Origin: Cokeromyces recurvatus
Lineage: Eukaryota; Mucoromycota; Mucoromycetes; Mucorales; Mucoraceae
Assembly: GCF_025118155.1 (NCBI RefSeq)
Contig: NW_026251434.1
Span: 1-64,000, forward strand
Reading direction: 5' to 3'
Length of the DNA: 64,000 nt
The notes below the pieces were generated by a model that was given only the letters and a program-made list of their open reading frames with translations, searched no databases and was not told the origin of the DNA. This document shows positions 11,601-23,391 of this stretch, piece after piece; the stretch's first letter is position 1, and each line of letters starts with the position of its first letter. The position numbers and the translations under genes were made by a program.

Positions 11601-13741
11601 TTGTGGGTGAGTTCCAGCTAAAGCTTGCATTATTGATAAAGCCAACAAAAGTGGCTGCTGTTAGATTGTTGTTATAACTAACAAGATAAGAAGAAGAAGA
11701 AGAAGAAAATGGTGTTGCTGGTTTGACTTCCTCTTCTTCTAAAAACTTTTCTATACGATGAATAGATACATTAGCTTGTAAAATGAACGAAATTACCACA
11801 GGCAATTCATCAAGAGCCGTTTTAAAGTTATTAAAGAGTGCCAAAGCAGTAAATGCAGTTGAAGCTGTTAATACATATTCTCTGGTATAAGCATAAAAGA
11901 CAGCCACCATGATCAAAACCGGGATTAAAAACCAAACATTACCAATCCACATAAAGCTCATTAGACGTGCACGAATTACTTTTAGTTCAGCAGAACGAGC
12001 ACGTAAGATACGTTCACGGAATTCAGTTTCCCATGCAAAGAATTTAACAATACGGATAGCAGAAAGCAACTCATTCATAAGACTAATGCGTTTGTCTGTA
12101 CAAGACATTGCATCATGTTGAAGTCGTTGGAAACGTCTACTCAAAGCAAATGTCAAGGGCTGAGATAAGCCTATGATCAAGACACCCCAGAAAGATGCAA
12201 AACCTAAGAGACGATAAAGACTCCAAATACAAATGCCGACTTGAATTGGAAAACAATAAATATAAAAGATATAGGCAATTAAGTCGCCTAACTTTTGTGC
12301 ATCTACAGATAATAAATTGTTTACGTTTGCTTTCCTATTACTGCTGTCGTTTAATGTGGTTGAAATTTCAGAGCCTCCTGCAGTAGTCGATCCACTTTGA
12401 TCTCTACGTCTAAGGGATTTACTGTATACCTCACCAATTACAATTGACTGAATTCGAATACCTAAGGATCGACCAATATAAAGTGCCTGCTGATAACAAA
12501 GTGATTGAGCAGAGGATGTAATAAACAAACCCAATACATAAAGATAAGCGGATGAAATTGTTTCCTTATGATCGTTGCTACCCCCATTTTCAATAAATTT
12601 GATGATCTTATTGAGAAAATAAGCAGGACCAAACATAAGAATACTCCAACCAATACAATAAATAAATTGGGTGATTAGGGGCCATTTAAAGGTTGCTAAT
12701 AACTTTAGAGTCATTGTTTTATATTTCTTTTGAAGACGATAAGAGGCTAAGGTATTTTTTGTACGGTTTTCAGCTATAAGTTCCATTAAGTCATTTTCAT
12801 TTAATGTCTTTTTTTGTCCTTGTTTTAACATAGGATCTACCCAAGAAAACATAAATTTTGAATAGAGTGATGCCCATTTTTCACCTGACAAAATGCGACC
12901 CTAGATATAATTATACATCATTAAAAAAAACAGAGGATATATCATATGTATTGCAGTAAACTTACCGTCTCAGCGATAATAGGCTTTGAAGGAGCATATC
13001 GAGATTCATTAATGACAGCTAATAAGAGCATAAAAACAAAACAAGTGGAAATCATCCAATTTTGATATCTGATACTAATATCAAATATATCGTATACTTG
13101 ATAATAAGCATATAGATTTATAAGTTGAATGGCAAAGTCTATCCCATAAATATAGTTTAGGTAACTACAAATTGTATCTGACACATGTTTATCATTCGAG
13201 AAAGACAAACAAATATTGATAAATGAAAGTAATGTATTAAATGTCTTGTTTTCAAGAAATGAAAAACGTTAGTATGTATAAGTATTTCTCTCTCTGTCTC
13301 TTTTGTTTTTACCCAGAATATAATACGAGTATAATACATTAGCATCATATCATAATAGTTTCCTTCTACTATTTGGCTTATATCATTTTTGGGTGATGAT
13401 AAAGAAAAACATGTAATGTAAACGACTAAAGCTACCTCAATGATCGAGAAACTTAACCTAATCCAATTGTATGCTGACCATGGATTGCTGCTATTTGCTA
13501 TGTCGATGGAAACAGCAGTAGTTGATGAACAAGCATCATCATCATCATTATCTATTTTATTGCTGATAATAGAGCCATATTGAATATTCCTGGATTGCTG
13601 CTGTTGTTGATATAATAAAGCATCTTTAGAATTTCTTTTTTTGTTCTTGTAATAAAGAATAGATTGATAAATTAAAATAGAGGAGAAGTATAAAACTAGA
13701 ATAATAACAAGTAAGGCATTGATATATCTATATGTATACAT
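8616..13741 (-). CDS. ABC transporter, ABCC/MRP subfamily
   Basis: Four exons on the minus strand: 13741-13313, 13244-12966, 12900-11177 and 11079-8616, giving about 1631 residues. Order: an N-terminal hydrophobic region like a short TMD0 (1-236, with a Gln-rich loop), TMD1 (about 270-600), NBD1 with Walker A GPTGSGKT (near 700), signature LSGGQKQR (near 805) and Walker B ILDD, then TMD2 (about 950-1280) and NBD2 with GRTGSGKST (near 1400), WSQGQRQL and ILDEATSSVD. In NBD1 the residue after the Walker B Asp is Asp instead of Glu, as is normal for ABCC proteins, where site 1 is catalytically weak. Such pumps export glutathione or glucuronide conjugates, drugs or metals across the plasma or vacuolar membrane; the substrate cannot be told here. 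The second exon-exon joint falls inside the NBD1 signature (QKQ-R). The full set of motifs argues for a working gene. Confidence 0.92.
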
Positions 13742-15026
13742 AAATCGTCAATATTAAAAGCTCTTATTTATTAGTTTTTTTTTTCTTATAGGAGAATTTA
13801 CTTCTCTCTAAAATAAGGTGTAAAATAATTATCTTTCCAAATATTATCCTTTATATGCAAAATGAACATGAGTAAACGAAAATGTTACATGACATTCGAC
13901 TGTAATTGTGTTAAAACACTTACTAGGAATCTATAGTCCTGCCCCCCTTCTATCATTCGTTCACTTATTTTCCTTTCTTTTTTGGCAAAGAAAAAAAGAA
14001 AAAAATATATAAATATATAAAAGTAACAATAAATAGTATGAAAAGAAAGAAGAATTTAGAGAACTCAAATTTATTGGATTCTTCATAGCAATTCAAGAAA
14101 ATTTTATATATATCCGAAAATAGTAATTTTATCCACATAAGGTAAGTCCAAATCTTTTATGTTAACTGTCTTTTTTTTTTTTTTTTTTGTACGCTGTTAT
14201 TATCCTACAAGTCACCTTTATATTTCTTTTATTGTTCTCTTGATTCAAGTAGAAAAAAACATTATGAATTTTATTAATATAAACTTGCTTAATAGATATG
14301 ATGGAAAGCGGTAAAGATTTACCCGATACCAGTTTATAAATTAGGTTACAAGTGGTGGTGTCAAAATGAGCAACAATTAGCTCAGAAGTAAAGGGTAATT
14401 GATCATCCTCTATTATTCAGAAGAAGTGATTTATTCATTTATTTATTTTTTTCGCTTTGTGACTACACATATTTAAACTCGAGATTTATTTCTAATTGTA
14501 AACTTCTAGTAGAATTAATTAATTTTCAACAACATGAAGAATTATAAATTCTATGCTGATCATGAATCCAAAATAATGACTGATTGCTTCTATAAAGGTC
14601 TTTTACTGTACAAGTCGTTCATTTAGAGGGGCTAAATGAATGATTTACGTCTTGTAGAACATAATTTATATTTCTTTATCAAGGTCAGGTAGGGCTCTTT
14701 TGACTTTCCACTTTTGCAATAGATTTGAAAAGGACCGATATCTTTCTTGAAAAGAAGAAGAAAAAATAAAGGAATGTGTATACACTACGGCTCAATGTTT
14801 GATATTCTTTTTTCCTTAATGTAAAATCCTATATGCTCTATAGTGCTTCCTTCAAGAACATGTTGTCTTTTAATTATTATAGAGATTCTTTTTATTTACT
14901 AGGCCATTTTTTTTTTTTTTGGTAGAGTTTAATATTTTCTAGTACAGTACATATATATACGCGTTAATATTGCGTAATAATATAAATATTCATATCTACA
15001 AGAATACGTATATACTATGTATGGGC
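13742..15026. other. Intergenic region between ABCC transporter and GET1
   Basis: About 1.3 kb, AT-rich with short homopolymers. It must hold the transporter's promoter and GET1's 3' end. I see no conserved frame, RNA gene or repeat in it. Confidence 0.5.
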
Positions 15027-15923
15027 TTATGTTGTTACTTTCTTTTCAACAGTTGGTGTAAATACAAAATCATTAAGAGTAAGTGCTATAGCTTTAATCA
15101 CTCTTCTACAAGCTGCAAACCAAACAACGACACTAACGGAGCCTAATTATACAAAAAGGAGATATTATTATTAATTTGGATATTAGCCAATTTTAAAGCT
15201 TTCTCTTTTGGCTTAGCTTACCTTTAGGAGCAAAGGGCCATGAAAGAAAGCGTTGAGCAGGTCCAAACCATCCAGGAGGAAGATAAAAGACTGCATTTTT
15301 TCTAAACCAGAAAACCATAATCATTTGAGATCCATGAACAACAAACCAAAGTCCTGATTTCACCTTAAGCTCAAAAGCAGTTCTAGAATAAGAAATATCC
15401 GAATCTACAATTATTTAATAAATAAATAAATAAATAAATAAGCTCCTCCTTTCTACTAATTGACAGTTTGAATATATTTACTTAATTTTTCTAAATCAGC
15501 AACAGATTTATCTAACTTTCTGCGTAATTTAGCCCATTTGGCAAATTCATCCTGAAAAGAATTCCACAAACATGAGTATAATCATTCAATTCATTTTTCA
15601 TCCGTATTTTTTTTTTCTATATTGGCTTACTTGTGAACTTGTTTGTCCTAATTCTGTCTTTAGTAGAAGAAGGTCTTTTTTCATCTTTTTTTGTTTAATG
15701 ACTCGTGCATCTTTAACTACTTTAACATAAAGATCATATGCCTGACAAGCAAAAGATAGTGGTTATTTTAAAATCTTCAACACTCCATACTCGCTTTATA
15801 TGCAAATGTCAACATCAAAAACAAATAAATAAAACTTACTACTGAAGTGATATATGAATAACCGAGAAATAGGATCGATTCAGTTATTAATACTAATAAA
15901 AAAACCGAAAGGGCTAAATACAT
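15027..15923 (-). CDS. GET1: GET1/WRB-like receptor subunit for tail-anchored proteins
   Basis: Five short exons on the minus strand: 15923-15840, 15741-15631, 15551-15482, 15404-15222 and 15142-15027, all with GT..AG introns and consistent phase, give 187 residues. An N-terminal membrane segment (about 3-22) is followed by a charged coiled coil ([18 protein letters not shown], then [15 protein letters not shown] near 66-80), then two more hydrophobic segments with WF.P at the loop ([13 protein letters not shown]). This is the layout of Get1/WRB (CHD5 family), which with Get2 forms the ER membrane receptor that releases tail-anchored clients from the Get3 ATPase. Length fits the family. The region was invisible to a simple ORF scan because no exon exceeds 61 codons. 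The start is the first in-frame ATG before the first membrane segment. Confidence 0.85.
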
Positions 15924-16062
15924 TATGTAAGGAAAGAAAAAAATAATGCTCTTTAATAGAAAAGGTAAAAAAAAAAAAGGCGTTCAGTTCCCAATAAAAA
16001 AATAGGCATAGCAATGATAATAGATGGGCTAATAATTGGATAATAAATCTGCTGTGACCGTA

Positions 16063-16063
<1 letters not shown>

Positions 16064-16105
<42 letters not shown>
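16064..16105. repeat. Poly(A) tract, 42 nt
   Basis: An uninterrupted A run upstream of GET1 and just left of a transposase scrap. It may be the tail of an old retro-insertion, but no flanking duplication was recognised. Confidence 0.95.
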
Positions 16106-16107
<2 letters not shown>

Positions 16108-16199
16108 AAATCCAAATTATCCCAAGATTAGTAGCAACTCGTAAAAAAAAAAAGGAAAATGTGTCATTTTACTTGTAAATGCATTATCCTGCGATTATT

Positions 16200-16560
16200 T
16201 TGCACGAGACAGTGAGGAAATTGCAAAATAAAAGGTACCAAACGTCAGTATACCAGGTGCCATTTGCAAAAATGGTTTTATTACTCTTTCATAAAAGGAG
16301 AATATCACTACAGCAAAAACGAACTGATGATACGCTAGCTGTAAAAAAGAAAAGGCACGACAAGTAACGACTTTTTGGAATTTATAGAGCAAGTTCTTAC
16401 TACACTTGATGTAGCTAATATGAATGATAAGCATCTAGTGCTTAATAACGCATCCATTCACAAGGCTAGCCTTGATATTATGATCATCATAAAAAAGTGC
16501 TCGATTGCCATAATACAGTTATAAGAAAGCTTACAATCTAACTATTCAAAATGCATAAAC
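16200..16560 (+). pseudogene. Scrap of a DDE_3 (Tc1/mariner-like) transposase
   Basis: A plus-strand frame reads DFLEFIEQVLTTLDV followed by HLVLNNASIHKA, matching the block around the second catalytic Asp of Tc1/mariner transposases (usual form V-D-N-A-x-I-H). The Asp is replaced by Asn, and a stop follows within 25 codons. The pieces before and after are in other frames. It is a decayed remnant. Confidence 0.6.
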
Positions 16561-16998
16561 TGCCAAAAAAAAAGCGTTCCACAACAAAGCTAAAGGGGAA
16601 CATTTTGTAAAATTGTAAGAAAAAAAAAGTGTCTAGATTGTGTGTGTCTTTTAGAGGATGTATGAACATCATGCTCTGTCGTATAACTACATTTAACTAG
16701 TTTTGGCTTAATTACTTTACAAGAATGCTCAGCATATTCACATGAATATATAAACACAGTCAAACCTATAGAATTTGGCGTTTTCGCAAAAATAAACGAC
16801 AAAACGCCAAAAATAAATGTCGAGTTTAGAAAAGTTAATGTCATGAGTATAAATTGTTTTTATCCCTTGGTTGAAAACAATTGTCAGAACTAGCTAACTA
16901 AAATTGGCTGGAATATTACGCCTGATTGTCGCATATCTTCTGTACCTTGCTTGCCCTGCTCTCATCCTAATAAAAATACAACCTAATGATAAATGCCT

Positions 16999-16999
<1 letters not shown>

Positions 17000-17051
<52 letters not shown>
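17000..17051. repeat. Poly(T) tract, 52 nt
   Basis: The longest homopolymer in the window. It lies inside the left inverted-repeat arm, and its partner in the right arm is 45 nt (24657-24701). Confidence 0.95.
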
Positions 17052-17054
<3 letters not shown>

Positions 17055-17099
17055 TGATGGACATGAAAAAAAAAAAAAAAAATTAATGAAGGAGAAAAA

Positions 17100-17440
17100 A
17101 GTTTACGATTAGTTGAAGTATGTTTTACGACATGATTTCAGTATAGTTCTTGAAACAGTAGCTAGTCTCAATCATTTCCCAGTAACAAATCCAGCTAAAG
17201 TTGAAAATTGTATAGCGTGGGTCGAGGGGTAAGACAGCTATGAATTATCTTGAGAGCAGTATTTTCATAGATTTAACATCAACATAAGACCTCCAGAGGT
17301 GGTTTTTGAAAGTTAAATCAGCTATTATAATTGCTCCTTTGAACAAGGCAGCACCTCCCAATCTTAGGCGAAATTTATCATGTTAATGAAGCCCAAAAAT
17401 CAGCAGGAGCACTCATTGAAAAAGATAAAGATTGCTTTTG
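17100..17440 (+). pseudogene. Dead DDE_3 transposase fragment inside left arm
   Basis: Across frames one can read FPVTNPAKVENCIAWVEG (the linker before the catalytic domain), then ESSIFID and, after a small deletion, FNINIRPP, matching the first catalytic Asp region of Tc1/mariner-like transposases (FIDE.GFNIN.RP). Several stops interrupt it. The same fragment lies in reverse in the right arm (about 24270-24600). Confidence 0.6.
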
Positions 17441-17494
17441 GTAATTACAAACACAAAAACAAATCCCATAAATCGATATATATTTTATTTTTAA

Positions 17495-19505
17495 TTAAAA
17501 AACAATATCTTCCCAGCAGAAAGAGGCATAATCATCTTTGTTGATGAAGTCAGAAACAGCATCTTCAACTTTTTTTAATATGCGTAGCTTTTTTTCTTTG
17601 GATTCCCAACAAGAAGCAGATGATGATGAAGAGTTAGAAGAATCATAAGAGCTAGAAGAGTCAAAAGAGTCCTCACGAAAGCAGGGATTTTGTGTTGAGA
17701 GAGGGGATAGAAAGGCAAGATCATCTTCTTTTTTAATGCTGGTGATTATATTTATTATTTCAAAGTTTCTGATCACCATTCTCTGTTAAAATATAAACAT
17801 ATTAGAATACATATCCTAGAAAGAGGTTTTATATAAGAGTGCACATACTACTTATGATAGGACTGTGGCCAAGTACTCAGCAATACTAGCTCCTTTTTTA
17901 TCAACACTTGGTATGTTAACTTCTTTAAAAAAAGAATGTATTAATATACCACCAATAAGCTTACTGCCTGTTACATGCATAGTTAGTTTCCGGAACTGAC
18001 AGCTGATTGCAGTAATGTATGATATACATTCTGGATACGGTAACAAAGATGTCCAATATTTTAATGACTGCTCCCTTACATTTTTGGTTTTCTTTTGATC
18101 CTTAAGATCATTATTATTTGGCTTGTCTTCACAGTAAAACGCATCGCTAAGACCGTCAGTGTGTGAAAATATAAAATCCATTCTAACGTTTTTTGTATCA
18201 TTATTTAGAACTCCCATTTTTTTTAGCGATTTTATAATGAGTGAATGGCACTCCGCCCTATAATAAAAAAAAAGTGATAATAAATACCACAAAGAAATAT
18301 TTGCTCAAGCTATAATCCCTTGACACTACTATTCTGGACATATATTTTTTATACCTCTTTGTTTCATATCCAGATTGGCCAATAAAAATAAGGTCGAATA
18401 GGTCCCCATAAACATTGACACGATACCAATCTTCATGATGGGAACCATTTAGAATGTTACGATGCCAGAGGTGACAACTGATATACAGGAACTAAAATAT
18501 TAACAATCTAAATTTACAAAGTCATTACTATACCTACAGTTTCTGTACTGCCATCTTTATGTACGAGAGTTCAGAACCATTACAAAATGGGCTGATAGTC
18601 TGAACTGATTTATATAATTCTTCTTTGTTATTACAAGTACTGATTTTTTTTAAAATATCGTATTCCTCATCTTTTAATAGCAAATCCATTTTGAGGTTAA
18701 AGTGTTTACAAATATTTTCTACTATACTCTTGAATCGCTTTGGTATTACTGAAGTTTTAGTCAGATCCAAGACATCGTTGTCACCACTATTTTAATAATA
18801 ATTGATATTAATATTTACTATGTAGCATTTTTGTCGATTCTATTCATTTACTAATATTCAGTAATAATTTGAACTTTGTTTCCCCAACTTTGATTATGCA
18901 GATCTTTATGTTTCAAGTACTTTCTCTTTTTTTGTACAGGCTGTTTTTCATTGTTGGTGTTATCAATTATTGAGCCATCATCGCTATTGTTATCATTTGG
19001 ATAAACTTCAAGCAGCTCATCATATGCTCCTTTTGTTAAATTATCTTTTAATGCTTTATTCAATTGCTAGAAAAAAAGGAGACTGTCAGTATCATATTGT
19101 ATAAAATTAACACGACTACATTAAAATTACCTTTTTGATATTAGAGTTAATAATTGATAACGCAGGCCTTGAGTCCAAAACAAGATTAACAGTACTGTTC
19201 AAAGTCTTTGCCCTTTTTTTCAAGCTACTAGTGGTATTAAAGGTGCTTATTTTTTCATTCCAAAATCCTAATAAAGCAGTTATAGCTTTATTCACAGTTG
19301 TATCGACTTTGTTAAAATGATATTTTGCACTGAACATTAGAAGCATATTCATATTAGACCAGCTTTTTGTTAAAACTGAATTCAAATCGTCTATTAACAC
19401 GTCAATTTCAACTACAAAAATAAAAAGCTTAGAATACTTGTTTCTTATTTTTATTTCAAACTGATATTTCCTTGATTTACCTTCTTCAAATATTTGTTTA
19501 TACAT
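17495..19505 (-). CDS. Copy B of the unrecognised seven-exon repeat family
   Basis: Exons on the minus strand: 19505-19481, 19411-19131, 19066-18852, 18786-18538, 18477-18355, 18257-17849 and 17782-17495, total 1590 nt (about 530 codons), all introns GT..AG and phases consistent. The frame is open except for a TAA two codons before the end of exon 6 (17854-17852) where copy C has TTA; if real, the product stops at about 432 residues. Features: a basic nuclear-signal-like stretch (KKRKYLKHK, about residue 135), a conserved WYRVNVYGDLFDLIF block, GYETKRAECHSLIIKSLKK, then RMDFIF...FYCEDKP, which resembles a D...ExK nuclease pattern, and LLPYPECISYITAISCQF. The last exon is Ser-rich (SSSSYDSSNSSSSS). 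I do not recognise the family; it is present three times within 24 kb, in both orientations, among transposon debris, so it is probably mobile or mobilised. Confidence 0.65.
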
Positions 19506-20326
19506 GATAAGCTAGATTGGAGTTTATGGCGTGTAAATAATTTTTTTCTGATATACGAAAGAACCTCCTGAACCCTCACCACAACATGTTGAGAACTTTA
19601 AATAATTTTTTATTTTGTTTATATGCGGACGGAGTCTCAATTTATTGAAAATTAAAAGATAGTCGCAACTGTGTTTTTGGGTTTGTAAAGGTTTAAGTTT
19701 ATTCTGACTGGTTAATACATAAAAATGAAATTTCTCACTTTCATTAGTCCTCTAGTCTATTATTAGTTTTCCTCTTACTATTGATAATTGACAGCTAAGC
19801 TCTTTTACAACAACCCTTTAGACATGTATTTTATTTCTATAAATATGATCAACAGCGAATACAAATTAATATAAATATCTCATAACTTTTCTATCAATAA
19901 AGATTATTCTATTCTTTATTAAAAACTTTCTTATTTTACTTTATTTGTTATCCAATAAGAAACTTCTAAGAATATTACAGGGTTTTTAGGATTATCATTA
20001 AAGTTTGGTTGCATTCTTTTCTATTTTTTTTCGTTTTTCCTATTTTTTTGTTTTCTTTGAATTTTTAAATTTTTAAATTGTTAAGGAGAACCACAGATAG
20101 TGACAATAAGGATCACTAGTCTGTTGTGAAGTGAGGAAGAGGAGCATGAGGAATGCCATTTGAAAGAAAAGATTCTTAGCGTATTCGAAGTGTCATGATT
20201 GTAGTCGTCCTTACAACTAAGTTAATAGAAATAAACCATCATTTATTTAAATAATAAAGAGGCTATTCGAATAAAACTATTGTATTGTAGTTCACAGCAT
20301 AATATTCGTTCTACATCCAGTTTTAA
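19506..20326. other. Intergenic stretch upstream of copy B
   Basis: AT-rich DNA between the divergent copy B and the frameshifted ORF at 20.3 kb. I see no frame, tRNA or repeat in it. Confidence 0.4.
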
Positions 20327-21150
20327 CAACAGTCACTGTTAGAGTATTTGAGCACTAACAATAATTATATACAGAATTCATTCATGGTTCCTCCGCTACA
20401 AAACACTTCTGGGACGTTGCCTTCAGACAACGTCACCACTTTATCAAGTACTAACTCTTTGTCTCCTCTCTCTCTGAGTCTAACAACACCTCGTCAACAA
20501 TTCGTAGCTATGCCTCAGTCACAGCAACTTCATCTCGAGACTCTCGTTTGGATTCTAAAAAACCTTCAAAATCCATGCCTCCTCACCCCAGAAAAGAGTT
20601 GTCGCTTTTTCGCTCCACCGAAATTGAGAATTATTCCAACGATCCCTCCAAGCGTCTCATTCACCTTACGGGTACTACTGAACATTCGGTGTTCTATCAT
20701 ATTCCTAAGCACCTTTCATCTTTGAGATCATCCCTGGCCTTAAAATTAAGTCAGAAATTCCCCCTTGGAGTCGGTCTCGGATTAACTTTAACTGAAGATT
20801 CTACAGGCACCAATATGGAATTTACTTTAGCTTCAAAAGGCAATTGTGAGTCGGCCATTGCCTCACCTATCAACATTGGAGATACGTTTTTCCATGCCTC
20901 TCCTGCCGTTCATCCAGATCGAGCTCTCTTATGTATCAATTTGACCAAACTGCCCATCTGGACTTTAGATAAGCTTCGCAATAGTCTTCTTAACAATTTA
21001 TCACGTTATGGTATAGTCCGTAAAATTGTCATTTATTTGGATGATTGTTCCGGCTCATGGTCCACAGGTAACGGCCCTGTAAACATGGAACGTCCTAGTA
21101 ATGCCAATAAGACTCATGAAGTATTGACTTATAACATTCTACTTGAATGA
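20327..21150 (+). pseudogene. Frameshifted ORF, probably retrotransposon ORF1-like
   Basis: Two overlapping frames, 20327-20725 and about 20465-21150, appear to be one coding sequence with a shift around 20.47-20.56 kb. Neither has an ATG in a good place; the upstream frame opens after a TAA at 20324. The second frame gives about 200 residues ending LTYNILLE, with a domain containing LCINLTKLPIWTLDKLRNSL, RYGIVRKIVIYLDDCSGSW and a WSTGNGPVNMERPSNANK tail. This looks like the RNA-binding-like segment of ORF1 in fungal LINE elements, but that is an impression only. The stop is followed after 26 bases by the terminus of an LTR. Confidence 0.5.
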
Positions 21151-21176
21151 GAAAACACCTTTTGTCTCGATACCTG

Positions 21177-22506
21177 TGTGATGAACTTAATATTTAAAAG
21201 AGAAAGAAAAGAGAAAGAAAAAGAAGAGAGAAAGGGAACAAAAGGAAGTATAGTTTGAGACTGTGTTTTATTCAATAAAGAAAAGTAAAAAATAAGAATT
21301 GAAAGTTAAAAATTATTTTATGTCTACACAACTGCGTGTATTTATATTAATGAATCCTGAATCAAAGAAATAAAAATAACCGTCAAAGAACATGAGTCAT
21401 GATACAGTGTTAGTATTCGGATATACATCTTGTTAATTCAAGAGACTGATTTATATAGATTATCTATTGGGTGTTATAATGATCTGATTAAGTTTTAAAT
21501 AAAAAATTTATTGTTTAATCTGAGTATATGTTCCTGGTGTTTATTTCAGTGGATCAAAGACGACCTGAATCCTTTGTCAAGGTGTTGTGTATATAATGAT
21601 GTATTACATAATATCTTATAATATACAAATCAGAGTCATGAAGGACCGAATGATATTATAGTTAGTAATTGTACACTTTATGCATACAATATTATTTGAT
21701 TTCAGTTTATAAGAAATTCTTGTGATGAGAAAAATAATATTATAATAAATACTAACTTTACGAAATAATAATAAGCAAAGCATAGTGTAAGGAGTTATTA
21801 ATGATAAAGACATATATGAACTATAGACTGTACCTATGAGTTATATATCCAGACTATTATCTAATATACTATCTATACACTATAAAATATAATGAAATTC
21901 ATTCAAGTAGTACATTGAGGAATGAATATATAATACAAAGCATCTTCCCTGTATCATACACAAGTATGAACAAACGAGATTTCATTATTTGGTATCGAGA
22001 AAAAATAACCGGCTAGATCAAGCACCAATAATTTAATATTTATTAGAGTTAATTGAGATTAATTCTCGGTCAGGGCAAAGACTAGAGTTCAAACACAATG
22101 ACTTTAATTATTCTATGGGAAAATATTCTTCTTTCAAGATATCTTCATTCTGTTCCTGTCGCGAAGTAACCCTGTTCTCCACAAGATCCATTTTGCACTC
22201 ATTTTTTTGAGAAATTCAATTAAATTTATTCTTATTCAACTTCTTCATTTTATAAAGTTTTCACAGATTTATTCTGTCTTGTTCTTTTGTTATCTTTATC
22301 TTATCAACAATTGTCAACAAGATACCTTATTCGGTCGTAACTAACACTTTTCTGATTCACATCTTATCCTCAGACCTCTTTAACAATTCTTATAAATAAA
22401 ATAATTGACTTTAGAACTATTGTCCGGTCTCGTTGACTCTTTTTGTGTTAATATTATTTTTTATTTTCTAATATTTTTTATTTGATATTTTAAAAGAAAT
22501 ATCACA
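21177..22506 (-). mobile_element. LTR of a retrotransposon, minus orientation
   Basis: On the minus strand the block starts TGTGATATTTC (22506) and ends TTCATCACA (21177), giving a 6-bp terminal inverted repeat TGTGAT/ATCACA. Its inner half (21177-21582) matches the solo LTR at 1895-2506, and its outer half (21583-22506) matches 40153-40867. It can be read either as one 1330-bp LTR or as two LTRs joined at 21582/21583. No matching 5-bp duplication flanks it (ACCTG on the left, CGATG on the right), so the locus was rearranged after insertion. It contains no gene; the 65-codon frame at 21616-21813 is an accident. Confidence 0.7.
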
Positions 22507-22795
22507 CGATGGATGTTCTCGATCAAAAAAATATGAAGGGGCATTTTCTTGTCATGGATAATGCTCCAATCCATAAGTCGGCCGATGTTGTAAACTTGAT
22601 TAAATCTCGCGGATATAAGTGTGCCTACTTGCCCACATACTCTCCATTTCTGAACACCATTGAAGAAATGTGGTCTAAGATTACATTTGGTGTGCGCCGA
22701 AACGAATTGACAGATAAAGATTCTTTGATGCCTCGTATTCAAGAAGCCGCAAGAACAGTAACTGTATATAAACCATTTCATTTCATTTTTTGATC
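22507..22795 (+). pseudogene. C-terminal fragment of a DD34E Tc1/mariner-like transposase
   Basis: An open frame of about 95 codons contains HFLVMDNAPIHK (second catalytic Asp) and LPTYSPFLNTIEEMWSK (catalytic Glu), with exactly 34 residues between Asp and Glu, as in the intact transposase at 36 kb. The N-terminal two thirds are missing: the sequence begins right at the end of the LTR (22506). The tail ends early at YKPFHFIF. It belongs to a different subfamily from the intact element, judging by sequence. Confidence 0.8.
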
Positions 22796-23391
22796 GTTGC
22801 TTGAATTTAGAAAAAAATCTTTAAGTTTACATCCTTCTCTTTTTCTTTTTTTTTTTTGTCTCTCTAATTTGAAATATGTTATAAAAATGAGATATTAAAC
22901 TAATAAAAACCATTTTATGCTATAACACTATTTTTTTTTTAATTTTTGATTAAAGGCAGTTAACGCAACGAAAGTCTTTTATGATCGCATTTGGCTGATA
23001 GCCAAATATGTCAACTTTATTTGGAAAAAAAAAAATCAATATAGCAGTAATCAAAAGATGTAAATTTATTTGTCAATGGACGCCAACTCGAATTCATAAG
23101 GTGCCAAATTATATTCAAAATCCAGTAGTAATAAAAAATAAAAAGGGAAGATTTCATACATTTTAAGTCTCTACTCTCTTGCAAAAAAAAAAAAAGTCGA
23201 CGTCATAGTTTGAATTTAAATACCCTTCTATTTTCCCAAAGGAGTTTTTTTTTTTTTCAGAATTGTTTTTTACACTGCTTACGTTTACTTATGTCTGCAC
23301 TTCAGTTATGAGAGATGAAATAAGAATTTTTAAAATTTATTAAATATAATACATATATGTATATATATATGTTTGGAAGGTAATAGGCCTC
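22796..23391. other. AT-rich spacer
   Basis: Homopolymers and AT-dinucleotide runs between the transposase fragment and the duplicated 130-bp block. No gene is visible. Confidence 0.4.

Larger units (their letters stand above)
16756..17876 (+). repeat. Left arm of a 1.1-kb inverted repeat
   Basis: From ACAGTCAAACC at 16756 to GTACTT at 17876, this arm is the near-exact reverse complement of 23833-24945. By eye only a few substitutions (three near 16796-16806, a few near 17835-17875) and the length of one poly(T) run (52 against 45) differ. The arm contains the last exon and 3' flank of copy B, a dead transposase fragment, the poly(T) tract and, at its outer end, a TIR-like sequence CAGTCAAACCTATAGAATTT. 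The outer end looks like the terminus of a pogo/Tc1-type element. Confidence 0.88.

Noticed and set aside
16195..16844. Minus-strand frames at 16195-16434 and 16590-16844 as membrane proteins
   Set aside because: They overlap plus-strand transposase relics and the outer end of the inverted repeat; hydrophobic only because of AT-rich composition.
17495..17779. 94-codon Ser-rich frame as an independent small gene (and its exact duplicate at 23930-24214)
   Set aside because: Comparison with copy A shows it is the last exon of the seven-exon family.
21616..21813. Minus-strand 65-codon frame
   Set aside because: Lies inside the LTR, which is noncoding.
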